DNA of 64,000 bases from Pseudomonas sp. 8Z (GCF_902506535.1 NZ_LR733826.1:124001-188000); one strand, 5' to 3'. Positions 47,184 to 58,834 are shown, numbered from the stretch's first letter. The notes: generated by a model from the letters alone, not told the origin. Made by a program: numbers and translations.

Positions 47184-48431
47184 TCACTGCAAGGTCAGAG
47201 GTTGGCCGGCGGCCCGGCGTTCGGCCTGCCACTCCTCAAGGCTGGGTAGAGCCGTGCTGGCGTCGAGGCGATCGACAATCTCGAAATAGTCCTGCTTGAG
47301 ATCATTCTTGAGCACTTCATCGCGTGGTTTGACCCGCACGGCGTAGACCGTTTGCAGGTTCTGGTGATCGAAGGCGCGCCACTGTTGCTCGTCTTTCAGC
47401 AGTTTGTAGCGGTGACCTTCGAGGGTCTTGATCAGCGCTTCGCTGTCCAGGCTATTGGCGCGCTTGGCGGCATCTGCCCACTGTATGACGATGCTGTAGG
47501 CCGAGGCAGCGGAGCTGGAGGGGTACATCTGGTAGCGCGTTTTGAAGGCTTCGACGAAGGCTTCTCCACGGGGGGCTTTTTCCAGCGCGGGTACGCGCCA
47601 GGTCCAGGGTTCGGTGCCGATTACCCCTTGCATCAGGCTGGGGCCTGCTTGTTCGACGATGCTCTGCGTGAGGTTGGGGGCGATGACCTGCATGCGTTCG
47701 GTCAGGCCCAGCTCCTTGGCAATCCGCATGGCGCGTACCAGATCCTCGCCAAACAGCACCAGCGCCAGAATATCCGCATTACTGGAGGCGGCCTGAGTCA
47801 GGGCGTCCTGATAATCGGCAAGGCGTGCGCCGGGGAAGGGAACGTGCACGCCAGCATGCTGACCTACATCTTCACTGGCGGTGGTGTGGCGTAACGAGGC
47901 CTCGGTGGTATGGCCCCAGGTGTAATCGGCGGTGATATAGAAATAGCGTTTGTTCGGCAGTGTCTTGTTCAGGTATTGGCCAAGCACTTGTGCACTCATC
48001 CAGGCGTTGTTGCACTCGCGGAACATGTAGCGGTGGCCGTCTTTGCCGGTGGTGTCGTTGGAGTAGGTCAGGGTGCCGAAATACAGTAGACCCAGTTCCT
48101 TGGCGCGCTTGCCGGCGGCGATGGCCACCGAGCTGGAGGAGCCGCCAAAAAGCATTGATGCGCCTTCGGCAGCCAGTTTGTCGACGTTCTTCACTGCCTT
48201 GGCCGGGCGCGATGCAGTGTCTTTGCTGGATAAGCGCAAGGGGCGGCCCAGTACACCGCCTGCGCCGTTGATTTCATCGATGGCCAGTAGAGCACCACGC
48301 ATCTGTGCCAGACCTTCTTCTTTATAAGGCCCGGTACGCGGGTAGTTGAGTCCGAGGGTGATGGGCTCGGCAGCCTGCACGCAGGCGGTTACTCCGGCCC
48401 AAAGGGCCAGGACAGCTGACAGACGGCGCAT
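47184..48431 (-). CDS. Liv-type ABC substrate-binding protein
   Basis: 415 residues. Signal peptide (1-20, TACVQAA) followed by a type-1 periplasmic-binding fold: PITLGLNYPRTGPYKEEGLA, GGSSSSVAIAAGKRAKELGL, ADYTWGHTTEASL. First gene of the acyl-CoA operon, but no Liv permease or ATPase genes are nearby. It may work with a transporter encoded elsewhere or act as a sensor of a branched-chain ligand. Confidence 0.82.
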   Translation of the reverse strand: MRRLSAVLALWAGVTACVQAAEPITLGLNYPRTGPYKEEGLAQMRGALLAIDEINGAGGVLGRPLRLSSKDTASRPAKAVKNVDKLAAEGASMLFGGSSSSVAIAAGKRAKELGLLYFGTLTYSNDTTGKDGHRYMFRECNNAWMSAQVLGQYLNKTLPNKRYFYITADYTWGHTTEASLRHTTASEDVGQHAGVHVPFPGARLADYQDALTQAASSNADILALVLFGEDLVRAMRIAKELGLTERMQVIAPNLTQSIVEQAGPSLMQGVIGTEPWTWRVPALEKAPRGEAFVEAFKTRYQMYPSSSAASAYSIVIQWADAAKRANSLDSEALIKTLEGHRYKLLKDEQQWRAFDHQNLQTVYAVRVKPRDEVLKNDLKQDYFEIVDRLDASTALPSLEEWQAERRAAGQPLTLQ

Positions 48432-48741
48432 TTTGCAGTTCTCCTTGTTTTTGTTCTGCAGACTACGTTTACGCGGCTTACCGGTTTGGCAGTATTTCTC
48501 TGGCTGTTGGTTAGGCTCTCCTGATTCTAGTTCACGTGGCTTGTTCTATCTGTCGACCAGATACGGTTACAGGTTCGTGGCGATATTAGGCCTTGTATGA
48601 AAAGTGCGCGCTCACTGATACGGCGTTGATATCGCTCTCCGAATGCTCATTTGCACTGCTTAAACTGCGTTTCTTCGAGCGATTGCGCGGGGCTGCCATC
48701 GCTATTGCCTGACCTTCGTTCGACGACTTTTTGTACCAAGC
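48432..48741. other. Intergenic region, no gene seen
   Basis: About 310 bp between two minus-strand genes. Likely holds the promoter of the binding-protein-led operon; no clear motif, RNA or repeat could be assigned. Confidence 0.45.
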
Positions 48742-49554
48742 CTAGGCCAGCAGGCGCTTCCAAAGCTTGAGTGCGTCCGCCAATTCGTCGCGCAGTTCGG
48801 CAAGTGGTTGCTCCAGACCCAGCTTGCTCTGAACCGGTAAGGGTTCACTGAATGCTGCTGTGCCTTGCAGGGCGCTGGCCAGTAGTACCAGGTCGGCCAG
48901 ATCGGCAGCGCCTGCATGTGTGCGCTGCAGTTGGCCATACTGTTTTGTGCATTCGATAACCGCAGGCGGCAGTTGCCAGTGCGTCAGGATCAGTGCGCCG
49001 ATAGTGCCGGACAACTGTTCACAGAGCGCGTGCAGGGACTCGGGGTCGCGCGGCAGGTCTGGCCAGTGTTCCAACTCCGAGAGCAGCGGCAGGCTGCCGA
49101 TGTCCTGCAAAAGGCCGCCGAGCATGGCGTCGTCCAGTGAGAAATCGATGTGCTGAGCCAGCACGGCACAGTAGGCGGCGCGCTCGCGGGCATGTCGCCA
49201 GCGTTCACGGAACACCTGCTGCAGTGCGGCATCCTGACTGGTGAACAGGTGTTGCAGGCTAAAACCCAGTACCAAATCCGATAGCTGGCGAGTGCCTAGA
49301 CGTCCGAGCAAATCGCGCAGTGAGGTGCAGGCGCGGTTGCCACGCAGCAGGGGCGTGGTGGAAAAGTGCATGAGATAGGCGGCCAGGGGCGGGTCGCCGT
49401 TGATCACGCGGGTCAGTTGTTCCAGCGAGGTGTGGGGGTTGTCCAGTAGCTTTTTGATTCGCACGGCAGATTCGGGCATCTGCGGAATCTTGGCTTCGCC
49501 CTTGAGGAAACGGTCCAGTAGCACCAGGCGCAGGTTATCGGCTGTCGTTGGCAT
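48742..49554 (-). CDS. HDOD domain protein
   Basis: 270 residues with the HDOD pattern: KIPQMPESAVRIKKLLDNP, VINGDPPLAAYLMHF, LGTRQLSDLVLGFSL and LLQDIGSLPLLSEL. HDOD proteins are non-catalytic relatives of HD-GYP domains used in regulation of motility, biofilm or stress. No output domain is attached. Divergent from ung. Confidence 0.88.
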   Translation of the reverse strand: MPTTADNLRLVLLDRFLKGEAKIPQMPESAVRIKKLLDNPHTSLEQLTRVINGDPPLAAYLMHFSTTPLLRGNRACTSLRDLLGRLGTRQLSDLVLGFSLQHLFTSQDAALQQVFRERWRHARERAAYCAVLAQHIDFSLDDAMLGGLLQDIGSLPLLSELEHWPDLPRDPESLHALCEQLSGTIGALILTHWQLPPAVIECTKQYGQLQRTHAGAADLADLVLLASALQGTAAFSEPLPVQSKLGLEQPLAELRDELADALKLWKRLLA

Positions 49555-49693
49555 CGGCTTCCTTTTCGTTGACGTTAGCTATGGTCGAAAGGCTAGCAAA
49601 GCATCATTACGCGTCTCGGGCTAGCCTTCCTTGACTTGCCGCACCCCCTTCTCTAGCTTGCCTGCTCGTGTGAAGACCAGGCAGGAACAGCGG

Positions 49694-50383
49694 ATGACCG
49701 ATGATCGCATCAAACTCGAAGCCAGTTGGAAGCAAGCGCTGCGCGATGAGTTCGACAAGCCCTACATGAAAGAACTCGGCGAGTTCCTGCGTGCCGAGCG
49801 GGCGGCTGGTAAGGAAATCTATCCGCCTGGGCCGCTGATCTTCAATGCGCTCAACTCCACGCCGCTGGGTCAGGTCAAGGTGGTGATCATTGGTCAGGAC
49901 CCTTACCACGGTCCAGGCCAGGCCCATGGTTTGTGCTTCTCGGTGCAGCCCGGCGTGCAGACGCCGCCGTCGCTGGTGAACATCTACAAAGAGCTCAAGC
50001 GCGATCTGAATATCGACATCCCCGCGCATGGCTATCTACAGAGTTGGGCTGATCAGGGCGTGCTGCTGCTCAACACCTCGCTGACGGTGGAGCGGGCCAA
50101 CGCCGGCTCGCATGCCAAGATGGGCTGGCAGTTCTTTACTGACCGGGTGATCGAAGTGGTCAACGCGCATCAGGACAAGCTGGTGTTTCTGCTCTGGGGC
50201 AGCCATGCGCAGAGCAAACAGCGCCTGGTCGACCCGACCAAGCATCTGGTGCTGCGTTCACCGCATCCCTCGCCGCTGTCGGCGCACCGTGGCTTCATCG
50301 GCAACGGCCATTTCAGTCGTTGCAATCAATTCCTCAGCCAGAACGGCCTGAGTCCTATCGACTGGCAACTGCCGCCGCTGTGA
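49694..50383 (+). CDS. ung: Uracil-DNA glycosylase
   Basis: 230 residues. Family 1 UDG motifs: [18 protein letters not shown] with the catalytic Asp, LLLNTSLTV, and [11 protein letters not shown] (minor-groove loop). It excises uracil from DNA in base-excision repair. ATG 49694 follows AGGAA; the longer frame from 49631 lacks conserved sequence. Confidence 0.97.
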   Translation: MTDDRIKLEASWKQALRDEFDKPYMKELGEFLRAERAAGKEIYPPGPLIFNALNSTPLGQVKVVIIGQDPYHGPGQAHGLCFSVQPGVQTPPSLVNIYKELKRDLNIDIPAHGYLQSWADQGVLLLNTSLTVERANAGSHAKMGWQFFTDRVIEVVNAHQDKLVFLLWGSHAQSKQRLVDPTKHLVLRSPHPSPLSAHRGFIGNGHFSRCNQFLSQNGLSPIDWQLPPL

Positions 50384-50392
50384 GCGGCGCCT

Positions 50393-51259
50393 TTATCGTG
50401 CGCTGGCGACTGACTCACTGGTGACGTTGCACTGCTGCGCAGCCAGATCATCGTGCAGTTCTTCCAGGCGGTTGTTGGCGCGTTCCAACTGGTCGCGTTC
50501 GGCTTGGCTGAGCAAGTCCGCGAACAGTTGCACCATGGCCTCGCGGTTGCTCGCGTAGCGTGCTCGATAGGCTTGGGTATAGAAGCGCTCGCGCTCTTGC
50601 AGCAACGCTTGCATGCGTGGGCTGAAATCGTCGGCGTGGCGATTTTCCAGGGCTTCGCGTAGCGCTTGCTGCCAGGCCGCACGATTTTCCAGCCAGACGG
50701 TATTTTGTGCGCCGATTTCCTCAGCCCAGGCTTCGACGCTGCTGAGTTGTTGCGCGTTTAGCTCGCCAAGCCAGGGCTCCAGGCGTTCATTCATGCGTGC
50801 GATGCGCAGCTCGATCTGCTCGGGCAGGGTGGGTGTGAGAAAGGTTTTCTGCAGTTCGGCGTTTTGTTCGTCCAGGGCGGCGAACAATTGTGTGACCTGA
50901 TTCGGCTCAAGACCGCTGAGCAGCTCGGTGGCGTTTGGGGTGATCTGCACGGCGATCCGCTGCAGGGCCAGGTCGAACTCATTGAGTTGCGCATTCAGGC
51001 GCGCGGGGGCTGGGTCGTTCAGCAGTGCCTGGGTATCTCGCAGCCAGAGTAGATAGCGCGGCAGTTCCACACTGCAATGCCAGTTCAGATGCTCCTGCAG
51101 GCGGGGTTTCAACCACTCGCGCTGCTGCTCGTCGAGGGCCAGGTAGTCATCGAGTTTCCAGGGGATCAGCCAGTCGAGGTTACGGTAGGCCAGGTCGATC
51201 CGGCTGCAGGCAACCAGCAGCAGGGGCAGGGCTAGCAGCGACAGCCAGAACTTGTGCAT
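50393..51259 (-). CDS. DUF6279 family lipoprotein
   Basis: 288 residues. Lipobox LLLVACS (Cys18), then a long helical body with RNLDWLIPWKLDDYLALDEQQ, as in DUF6279 proteins that sit beside ung in Pseudomonas. No catalytic motif; role unknown. Convergent with ung (9-bp gap). Confidence 0.85.
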   Translation of the reverse strand: MHKFWLSLLALPLLLVACSRIDLAYRNLDWLIPWKLDDYLALDEQQREWLKPRLQEHLNWHCSVELPRYLLWLRDTQALLNDPAPARLNAQLNEFDLALQRIAVQITPNATELLSGLEPNQVTQLFAALDEQNAELQKTFLTPTLPEQIELRIARMNERLEPWLGELNAQQLSSVEAWAEEIGAQNTVWLENRAAWQQALREALENRHADDFSPRMQALLQERERFYTQAYRARYASNREAMVQLFADLLSQAERDQLERANNRLEELHDDLAAQQCNVTSESVASAR

Positions 51260-51350
51260 GGGGCAGCGTCTCGTGAGGCAGAGCTGCCGAGCCTACTGCC
51301 TCCATGGCACAGGGCAAGAGCGCGGAAATATCCGCTAAAGAGTTACTCGC

Positions 51351-51905
51351 TCACTCGTGCTGCAGGGCGGCGCAGGACACGTCGTAGTTCTGCTTGCAGG
51401 CGCTTTCGTACAGACGGCGGGCTTGATCCGGGTCGCGCGGCAGGCCACCTTCGCCACGGCGGTAGAGGTTACCCAGCACGTGTTGCGCCATGGGGTTGCC
51501 GGCTGCGGCGGATTGGTTGAGGTAGCGCAGCATCTCACGTTGATTGGCCAGCTCGGGAGCATCACGGCCCGTGTAGAGGTAGGCAAGGCTGACAGCGGCC
51601 ATGGAGTGGCCTTTGTCGGCGGCCTGTTTCCACCAGTATTCGGCTTGTTTGAGGTTTTTATCTGGTTGGCCGACGAAGTAGCTGCTGCCCAGTTTGAACT
51701 GGCTTTCCAGATCGCCGCGCTGCGCTTGTTCGAGCAACTTGGCCTGTATCTCAAGCGCCTTGCCCAGCAACTGTTGCTGTTCGGTCTGCTCGGCGGCCGG
51801 TGTTACTACTGGGTCGGGCTGTTCCTGAGGCTCCTTGTTGGCGCAGCCGACCAGCAGTGCCAGGGTAAAAAGCGCGAGGGCTGGGTAGCGAAATGAGTGG
51901 TTCAT
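51351..51905 (-). CDS. Sel1-repeat (SLR) lipoprotein
   Basis: 184 residues. Lipobox LALLVGCA (Cys17), a Gln/Glu/Pro-rich linker, then three Sel1-like repeats (GDLESQFKLGSSYF..., GHSMAAVSLAYLY..., GNPMAQHVLGNLYRRGEGG). Such repeats mediate protein contacts in the envelope. ATG 51905 is followed at once by the lipoprotein signal; the frame to 51956 is extra. Confidence 0.85.
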   Translation of the reverse strand: MNHSFRYPALALFTLALLVGCANKEPQEQPDPVVTPAAEQTEQQQLLGKALEIQAKLLEQAQRGDLESQFKLGSSYFVGQPDKNLKQAEYWWKQAADKGHSMAAVSLAYLYTGRDAPELANQREMLRYLNQSAAAGNPMAQHVLGNLYRRGEGGLPRDPDQARRLYESACKQNYDVSCAALQHE

Positions 51906-52055
51906 CTGGGCTCCTTTGGGCAGATATGGGAGGTTAGCAGGCTGTTGAAAAACCACCTGTTAGGCCCCGCGTGTACGTCATAGTTCTCTCGAATCCTTCC
52001 CTGGCGGGCGATCACCTGTAATGCTGCTGCTTTTGATGGGATCAACGAGGCGTGC

Positions 52056-53180
52056 ATGAAGATCAGCGCGGATTTCGACAGCGGCAATATTCAGGTGATC
52101 GACAGCAGCGACGCGCAGCGGGTGCTGCTGGCGATCCGCCCCGACCTTAACAGCTCGCACTTTCAATGGTTTCACTTTCAAGTCGCCGAGCTTGAGGTCG
52201 GCCAGCGCTATGGCTTCGTGCTGACCAATATCGGGCAGTCGGCCTACAGCCATGCCTGGACGGGCTATCAGGCCACCGCCAGCTATGACGGCGAACACTG
52301 GTTTCGCGTGCCTACGCGTATCGTCGATGGGCAGTTGCACTTCGAGTTGCGGGCCGAGCAGCCCCAGGTGCGCTTTGCCTATTTCGAGCCCTACAGCCGG
52401 GCGCGGCATGATCAGTTGATCACGCGCACTCTGGCTGCTGGCGCCGAGCAAGTCGCCTGCGGCAAGAGCCTGGAAGGCCGCAATATCGAACTGCTGCGCA
52501 TCGGCGGGCGGGCTGCTGCGCCGCGCAAGCTGTGGATCATCGCTCAGCAGCACCCTGGCGAGCATATGGCCGAATGGTTTATGGAAGGGCTGATCGAGCG
52601 CTTGCAGGATCGGCAGGATGAGCAGATGGCCGAGCTGTTGGCGCAGGCGGATCTTTATTTGGTGCCGAACATGAACCCGGACGGCGCCATTCGCGGCCAT
52701 CTGCGCACCAACTACGCCGGCCAGGATCTCAACCGCGCCTGGCAGTCAGCCAGCGCCGAACGCAGCCCCGAGGTGCTGTTCGTGCTGGAGCAGATGCAGC
52801 GGATCGGCGTCGACCTGTTCCTCGACATCCATGGCGACGAGGACATTCCCCATGTCTTCACCGCTGGTTGCGAGGGCAATCCGGGTTACACGCCACGCCT
52901 GGCCGCGCTGGAGGAGGAGTTTCGCTCGCGCCTGGTGGCGGTTGGCGAGTTCCAGACGCGCTTCGGCTACCCGCGTGCCGCGCCTGGCCAAGCCAACCTG
53001 GCGCTGGCCTGTAACGCAGTGGGGCAGGCGTTCGACTGTCTGTCGTTCACTCTGGAGATGCCGTTCAAGGATCATGACGACAGCCCACAGCCGCGCACCG
53101 GCTGGAACGGTGCCCGCTCCGCGCGCCTGGGACGTGATGTGCTGACGGTACTGGCGCAGATGGTCGCCCGCCTGCGCTGA
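52056..53180 (+). CDS. M14-family zinc carboxypeptidase, cytosolic type
   Basis: 374 residues without signal peptide. N-terminal beta domain (1-120) typical of M14B/Nna1-like cytosolic carboxypeptidases, then the zinc site QQHPGEH (His, Glu), NRAW, the second zinc His in DIHGDE, and the catalytic Glu region TLEMPFKD. Substrate unknown. ATG 52056 fits the family start; convergent with the gapN-like gene. Confidence 0.88.
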   Translation: MKISADFDSGNIQVIDSSDAQRVLLAIRPDLNSSHFQWFHFQVAELEVGQRYGFVLTNIGQSAYSHAWTGYQATASYDGEHWFRVPTRIVDGQLHFELRAEQPQVRFAYFEPYSRARHDQLITRTLAAGAEQVACGKSLEGRNIELLRIGGRAAAPRKLWIIAQQHPGEHMAEWFMEGLIERLQDRQDEQMAELLAQADLYLVPNMNPDGAIRGHLRTNYAGQDLNRAWQSASAERSPEVLFVLEQMQRIGVDLFLDIHGDEDIPHVFTAGCEGNPGYTPRLAALEEEFRSRLVAVGEFQTRFGYPRAAPGQANLALACNAVGQAFDCLSFTLEMPFKDHDDSPQPRTGWNGARSARLGRDVLTVLAQMVARLR

Positions 53181-53202
53181 AAACGCAGGCGGGAGATGCA
53201 CC

Positions 53203-54831
53203 TTAGAAGATGTAGTCGGTGGTCAGGAAGCTCGAATGCCGCCCTTGGATGATGCCGCTGAACAGTTCCTTGTTGGCGGCCTGATCGCGGGTGGCCACCA
53301 GGGTGCGGATGGAGAACACGCGTAGCGCGTCATACACCGACAGGGTGCCCTCGGCCGAGTTCTTGCGCCCGTTGAACGGGTAGCTGTCCGGGCCGCGCTG
53401 GCACTGGGCGTTGACGTTGATGCGGCCGACCTGGTTGGCGAAGGCGTCGATCAACTGGCCGACCTGCGCCGGGTCGTTGCCGAACAGGCTGAGCTGCTGG
53501 CCGTAGTCGGACTGCAACACGTAGTCGATCACTTCACTGATCTCGTCGTACGGCACCACCGGAATCAGCGGGCCGAACTGCTCTTCGTGGTACAGGCGCA
53601 TGTCCGCGCTGACCGGGCTGAGCAGCGCCGGGTAGAAGAAGGTCTCGCGCTGGCTGCCGCCGCCTGCGTTGATTACTTTGGCGCCTTTGCTCAGGGCGTC
53701 CTGCAGCAGGCCGCTGAGGTAGTCGACCTTGCCCGGTTCGGGCAGCGGCGTCAGGGCCACGCCCGGCTCCCAGGGCATGCCGGGTTTGAGTGCGGCCAGT
53801 TTGGCGCTGAAGCGTTCGAGGAACGGCTGCAGCACGTCGCGGTGGACGAAGAGGATCTTCAGTGCGGTGCAGCGCTGGCCGTTGAACGACAGAGCACCGG
53901 TCACGGCTTCTTCCACGGCGTTGTCCAGATCCACCTGTGGCAGGACGATGCCCGGATTCTTCGCGTCCAGGCCGAGCACGGCGCGCAGACGGTGCGGGCG
54001 CGGGTGCAGTTTCTTCAGGTCGCTGGCGCCTTTGTTGGTGCCGATAAAGGCGAATACATCGACCTTGCCACTGGCCATCAGCGCGCTGACGGTGTCGCGG
54101 CCCTTGCCGTAGATGACGTTGATCACGCCCGGCGGGAAGCTGTCGCGGAAGGCTTCGAGCAGCGGGCGGATCAGCAGCACGCCAAACTTGGCCGGTTTGA
54201 ACACCACGGTGTTGCCCATGATCAGCGCCGGGATCAGGGTGGTGAAGGTTTCGTTCAGCGGGTAGTTGTACGGCCCCATGCACAGCGCCACGCCCAGCGG
54301 CGCGCGGCGAATCTGGCCGAGGGTGCCTTGCTCCAGCTCGAAGCGGCTGGAGCGACGGTCGAGTTTTTTCAGCTCGTCGATGGTGTCGACGATGTAGTCG
54401 CAGGTGCGGTCGAATTCCTTCTCGGCGTCCTTCAGGCTCTTGCCGATTTCCCACATCAGCAGGCGTACCACTGCGTCGCGCTGCTGGCGCATGCGTGCCA
54501 GGAAACTCTCTACGTGGCGGATACGTTCGGCCACGCGCAGGTTGGGCCACAGGCCCTGGCCGTTGTCGTAGGCACGTACGGCGGCGTCGAGGGCGGCCAG
54601 CGCGGCGTCGGCGTCCATCAGCGGCGCGCTGCCGAGTACCACTTGCTCGACGCTACCGTCGGCTTGAGTCAGGCAGATCGGGCTGCGCACGCTGGCCAGC
54701 GGCCCTGCCCAGGTATGCAGTTGGCCATCGAGCAGGTACTCGCGTTGCTCGATTGGCGTATCCAGGCGGTATTGCTCGGGAATCTGCGCGGCGCTGGGGA
54801 AGAGGGTGTCCAAGCGATTTTCTGTGCTCAT
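53203..54831 (-). CDS. gapN: NADP-dependent glyceraldehyde-3-phosphate dehydrogenase (GapN-like)
   Basis: 542-residue aldehyde dehydrogenase superfamily enzyme. Catalytic Cys in FNGQRCTALKI, cofactor region GPYNYPLNETF and FIGTNKGASDL. The segment that usually holds the general-base Glu reads VLGLDAKNPGIV, with Asp where I expect Glu in this subfamily. It would oxidise glyceraldehyde-3-phosphate straight to 3-phosphoglycerate, making NADPH. It is downstream of eda and edd, so it joins Entner-Doudoroff flux. Confidence 0.82.
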   Translation of the reverse strand: MSTENRLDTLFPSAAQIPEQYRLDTPIEQREYLLDGQLHTWAGPLASVRSPICLTQADGSVEQVVLGSAPLMDADAALAALDAAVRAYDNGQGLWPNLRVAERIRHVESFLARMRQQRDAVVRLLMWEIGKSLKDAEKEFDRTCDYIVDTIDELKKLDRRSSRFELEQGTLGQIRRAPLGVALCMGPYNYPLNETFTTLIPALIMGNTVVFKPAKFGVLLIRPLLEAFRDSFPPGVINVIYGKGRDTVSALMASGKVDVFAFIGTNKGASDLKKLHPRPHRLRAVLGLDAKNPGIVLPQVDLDNAVEEAVTGALSFNGQRCTALKILFVHRDVLQPFLERFSAKLAALKPGMPWEPGVALTPLPEPGKVDYLSGLLQDALSKGAKVINAGGGSQRETFFYPALLSPVSADMRLYHEEQFGPLIPVVPYDEISEVIDYVLQSDYGQQLSLFGNDPAQVGQLIDAFANQVGRINVNAQCQRGPDSYPFNGRKNSAEGTLSVYDALRVFSIRTLVATRDQAANKELFSGIIQGRHSSFLTTDYIF

Positions 54832-54903
54832 GTTTCCAGTCCTTTCGGTCACTACGAGAAAATACCAGCGGTGCTGGGCCTGACTGTGCCTACTACTACA
54901 GGG

Positions 54904-55590
54904 TTATGCCAACAGTTGCAGTGCCTCGCTGCTGACCTGAGTGATGCGCTGCCAGTCGCCGTTGCGAATCCAGGCATCGTTGAGCATCCACGAGCCACCG
55001 ACGCACATCACGTTGGGTTGCTGAATGTATTGCTGCACGTTGTTCGGGTTGAGGCCGCCGGTGGGGCAGAAGCGCACGTTGCCGAAGGGGCCACGGAAGG
55101 CCTTGAGCGCCGCGACGCCACCGGCCAGCTCGGCGGGGAACAGCTTGAAGCGGCGATAGCCCAGGCTGTAGCCGAGCATGATTTCCGAGGCGCTGCTGAC
55201 GCCAGGCAGCAGCGGGACCGGCGAGCTAAGGCCAGCCTCCAGCAGCGCCTGCGTGCAGCCAGGGGTGACGATAAATTCGGCGCCAGCGGCCACCGACTCG
55301 GCCAGCATGTGTTCGTCGAGTACGGTGCCTGCACCTACGCACAGCTCAGGGCGTTGCTTACGCAGTTGGGCGATGGCCTTCAGACCGAGATCCGAGCGCA
55401 GGGTGATTTCCAGCGTGCGTAGGCCGCCGGCAGCGAGGGCATCGGCCAGCGGCAGAATGTCGGCTTCGCGCTCGATCTTGATGACCGGCAGGATGCGCGC
55501 AGCCTGGCAGAGGGCATCGATACGGGCAATATGGCTGGCCATGTCGGCTTGTGTTGCGGTTTGCTTGGCGCTGCGTTGCGGGTTGCTCAT
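54904..55590 (-). CDS. eda: KDPG/KHG aldolase
   Basis: 228 residues. Class I aldolase barrel: LPVIKIEREADILPLADALA, TLEITLRSDLGL, GAGTVLD, and the Schiff-base Lys in RFKLFPAE. It splits 2-keto-3-deoxy-6-phosphogluconate to pyruvate and glyceraldehyde-3-phosphate. ATG 55590 lies 9 nt after GAGG and is preferred to ATG 55599. A 17-bp AGCGCT motif lies in its leader. Confidence 0.92.
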   Translation of the reverse strand: MSNPQRSAKQTATQADMASHIARIDALCQAARILPVIKIEREADILPLADALAAGGLRTLEITLRSDLGLKAIAQLRKQRPELCVGAGTVLDEHMLAESVAAGAEFIVTPGCTQALLEAGLSSPVPLLPGVSSASEIMLGYSLGYRRFKLFPAELAGGVAALKAFRGPFGNVRFCPTGGLNPNNVQQYIQQPNVMCVGGSWMLNDAWIRNGDWQRITQVSSEALQLLA

Positions 55591-55640
55591 CGGTTTCATC
55601 CTCGGAGGCCGTGGCCTCTGTGTTTAGGTCAACGCACTTT

Positions 55641-55657
55641 GGGTAGCGCTGTCTTTG
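55641..55657. promoter_or_regulatory. Candidate GntR operator upstream of eda
   Basis: GGGTAGCGCTGTCTTTG, identical at 16 of 17 positions to 58818-58834 in the gntR/gntK region. On the minus strand ACAAAGACAGCGCT is close to the AC-N-AAG-N-TAGCGCT pattern I recall for P. aeruginosa GntR. Confidence 0.6.
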
Positions 55658-55702
55658 TCGTGTGCAGTGATGCGGCTTCTGGGCATCGGCCTGCGTGGTG
55701 AT

Positions 55703-57529
<1,827 letters not shown>

Positions 57530-57604
57530 GGGCTGACTCCGTATCAGGTGTTCACTGGCAGGAGCGCTTATCAGCTCCCTCATTACATTCTTTCGAGCGC
57601 CTGT

Positions 57605-58636
57605 TCAGGTGCTCTCGCGCAACATGAGTTCAAAACCCAGATCATTGACCTGTTCGGCTGGCTTTTGGCCGGCCATCAGCGTGAGCAGCATTTCGGCGGC
57701 GCGACGGCCAATGGCTTCGCGCGGGGTGCGAATACTGCTCAGGCGCGGCACGCTGAATGCCGAAGCCGGGAGGTCGTTGAAACCCAGTACCGATATGCGT
57801 TCTGGGATACGAATGCCCATACGTGTGGCTTCGAGCAGTGCGCCCTGGGCCAGGTCGTCGTTGCCGAAGAAAATGCCGTCCAGATCCGGGTGTTCTGTGA
57901 CCAGGCGGGCGAACAGTTCACAGCCCAGGCCGACGGTCGAGCGTCTTGGGGTCAGCATTTCCAGAATCGGGTCATAGAGATCGGCGCGCTGCAGGGCTCG
58001 GCGAAACCCTTCGCCACGTAGCAAGGTCCGTTGGTCCAATTGGGCGCCGACGAAAGCCAGGCGTTTACGACCACGGGCGATCAGGTGTTCGGCGGCGCAG
58101 GTACCGGCCTGCACCTGGGAAAAGCCGACGCAGTGCAGGCCCGCGCCGGGATCTATATCCATCATGTAAACACAGGGAATGCCGCTGGCATCGAGCAGGC
58201 GGCGGGCTGTTTCGGTGCGCTCGAAGCCGGTCAGCAGCATGCCGCGTGGCTGATAAGCCAGGTAGTTGCGGATCAGGTCTTCTTCTTCATCGCGCGAGTA
58301 GTGTGAGTTGCCGATCAGCACTTCCAGGCCGCGCTGGCGCATGACGCCATGAATGGCTTCCAGCGTCTCGACGAATAACTGGTTGGTCAGCGACGGCACG
58401 ATCACCGCGATGGTCTGGCTGTGCGAGGAGGCGAGCGCGCGGGCTGCGGGGTTGGCCACGTAACCCAACTTACTGGCGGCCTCGCGCACCTTTTGCACCA
58501 GCTCTTCGGCCACGCTGGGAATACCACGCAGGGCGCGCGATGCGGTAATCGGGCTGACGCCGGCTTGACGGGCGACCTCGTTGAGGGTCGGGCGGCCGGT
58601 TGTGCGGGTGTTTTTACCTGTTTTTGCAGTGCTCAT
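57605..58636 (-). CDS. gntR: LacI-family gluconate repressor GntR
   Basis: 343 residues. N-terminal LacI HTH (TLNEVARQAGVSPITASRALRG) with hinge helix (NPAARALASS), then a periplasmic-binding-like sensor (TIAVIVPSLTNQLFVETLEA; VLGFNDLPAS). GntR releases gntK/gntP and its own gene when gluconate or 6-phosphogluconate is present. ATG 58636 or 58645; the ribosome site is weak for both. Divergent from gntK with several AGCGCT motifs between. Confidence 0.9.
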   Translation of the reverse strand: MSTAKTGKNTRTTGRPTLNEVARQAGVSPITASRALRGIPSVAEELVQKVREAASKLGYVANPAARALASSHSQTIAVIVPSLTNQLFVETLEAIHGVMRQRGLEVLIGNSHYSRDEEEDLIRNYLAYQPRGMLLTGFERTETARRLLDASGIPCVYMMDIDPGAGLHCVGFSQVQAGTCAAEHLIARGRKRLAFVGAQLDQRTLLRGEGFRRALQRADLYDPILEMLTPRRSTVGLGCELFARLVTEHPDLDGIFFGNDDLAQGALLEATRMGIRIPERISVLGFNDLPASAFSVPRLSSIRTPREAIGRRAAEMLLTLMAGQKPAEQVNDLGFELMLREST

Positions 58637-58817
58637 CGGTGGCATTTCGCATGTTTTATTTCTTTTATTTTGCTGCAGTGGGCCTCTGTACCGCGAGCCC
58701 TGTTGGTGCTGCGGGCAATTTTGCGCATAACCTGGCTTTTGCTCGGTGGTTTTTCCTGCAGAACCAGGGCGCTATGCGATGACTGGCGGCTCTTGCCAAG
58801 GCATAAATGGACTACTA

Positions 58818-58834
58818 GGATAGCGCTGTCTTTG
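58818..58834. promoter_or_regulatory. Candidate GntR operator 1
   Basis: GGATAGCGCTGTCTTTG, the near-identical partner of the site before eda, located in the gntR-gntK divergent region. Confidence 0.6.
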
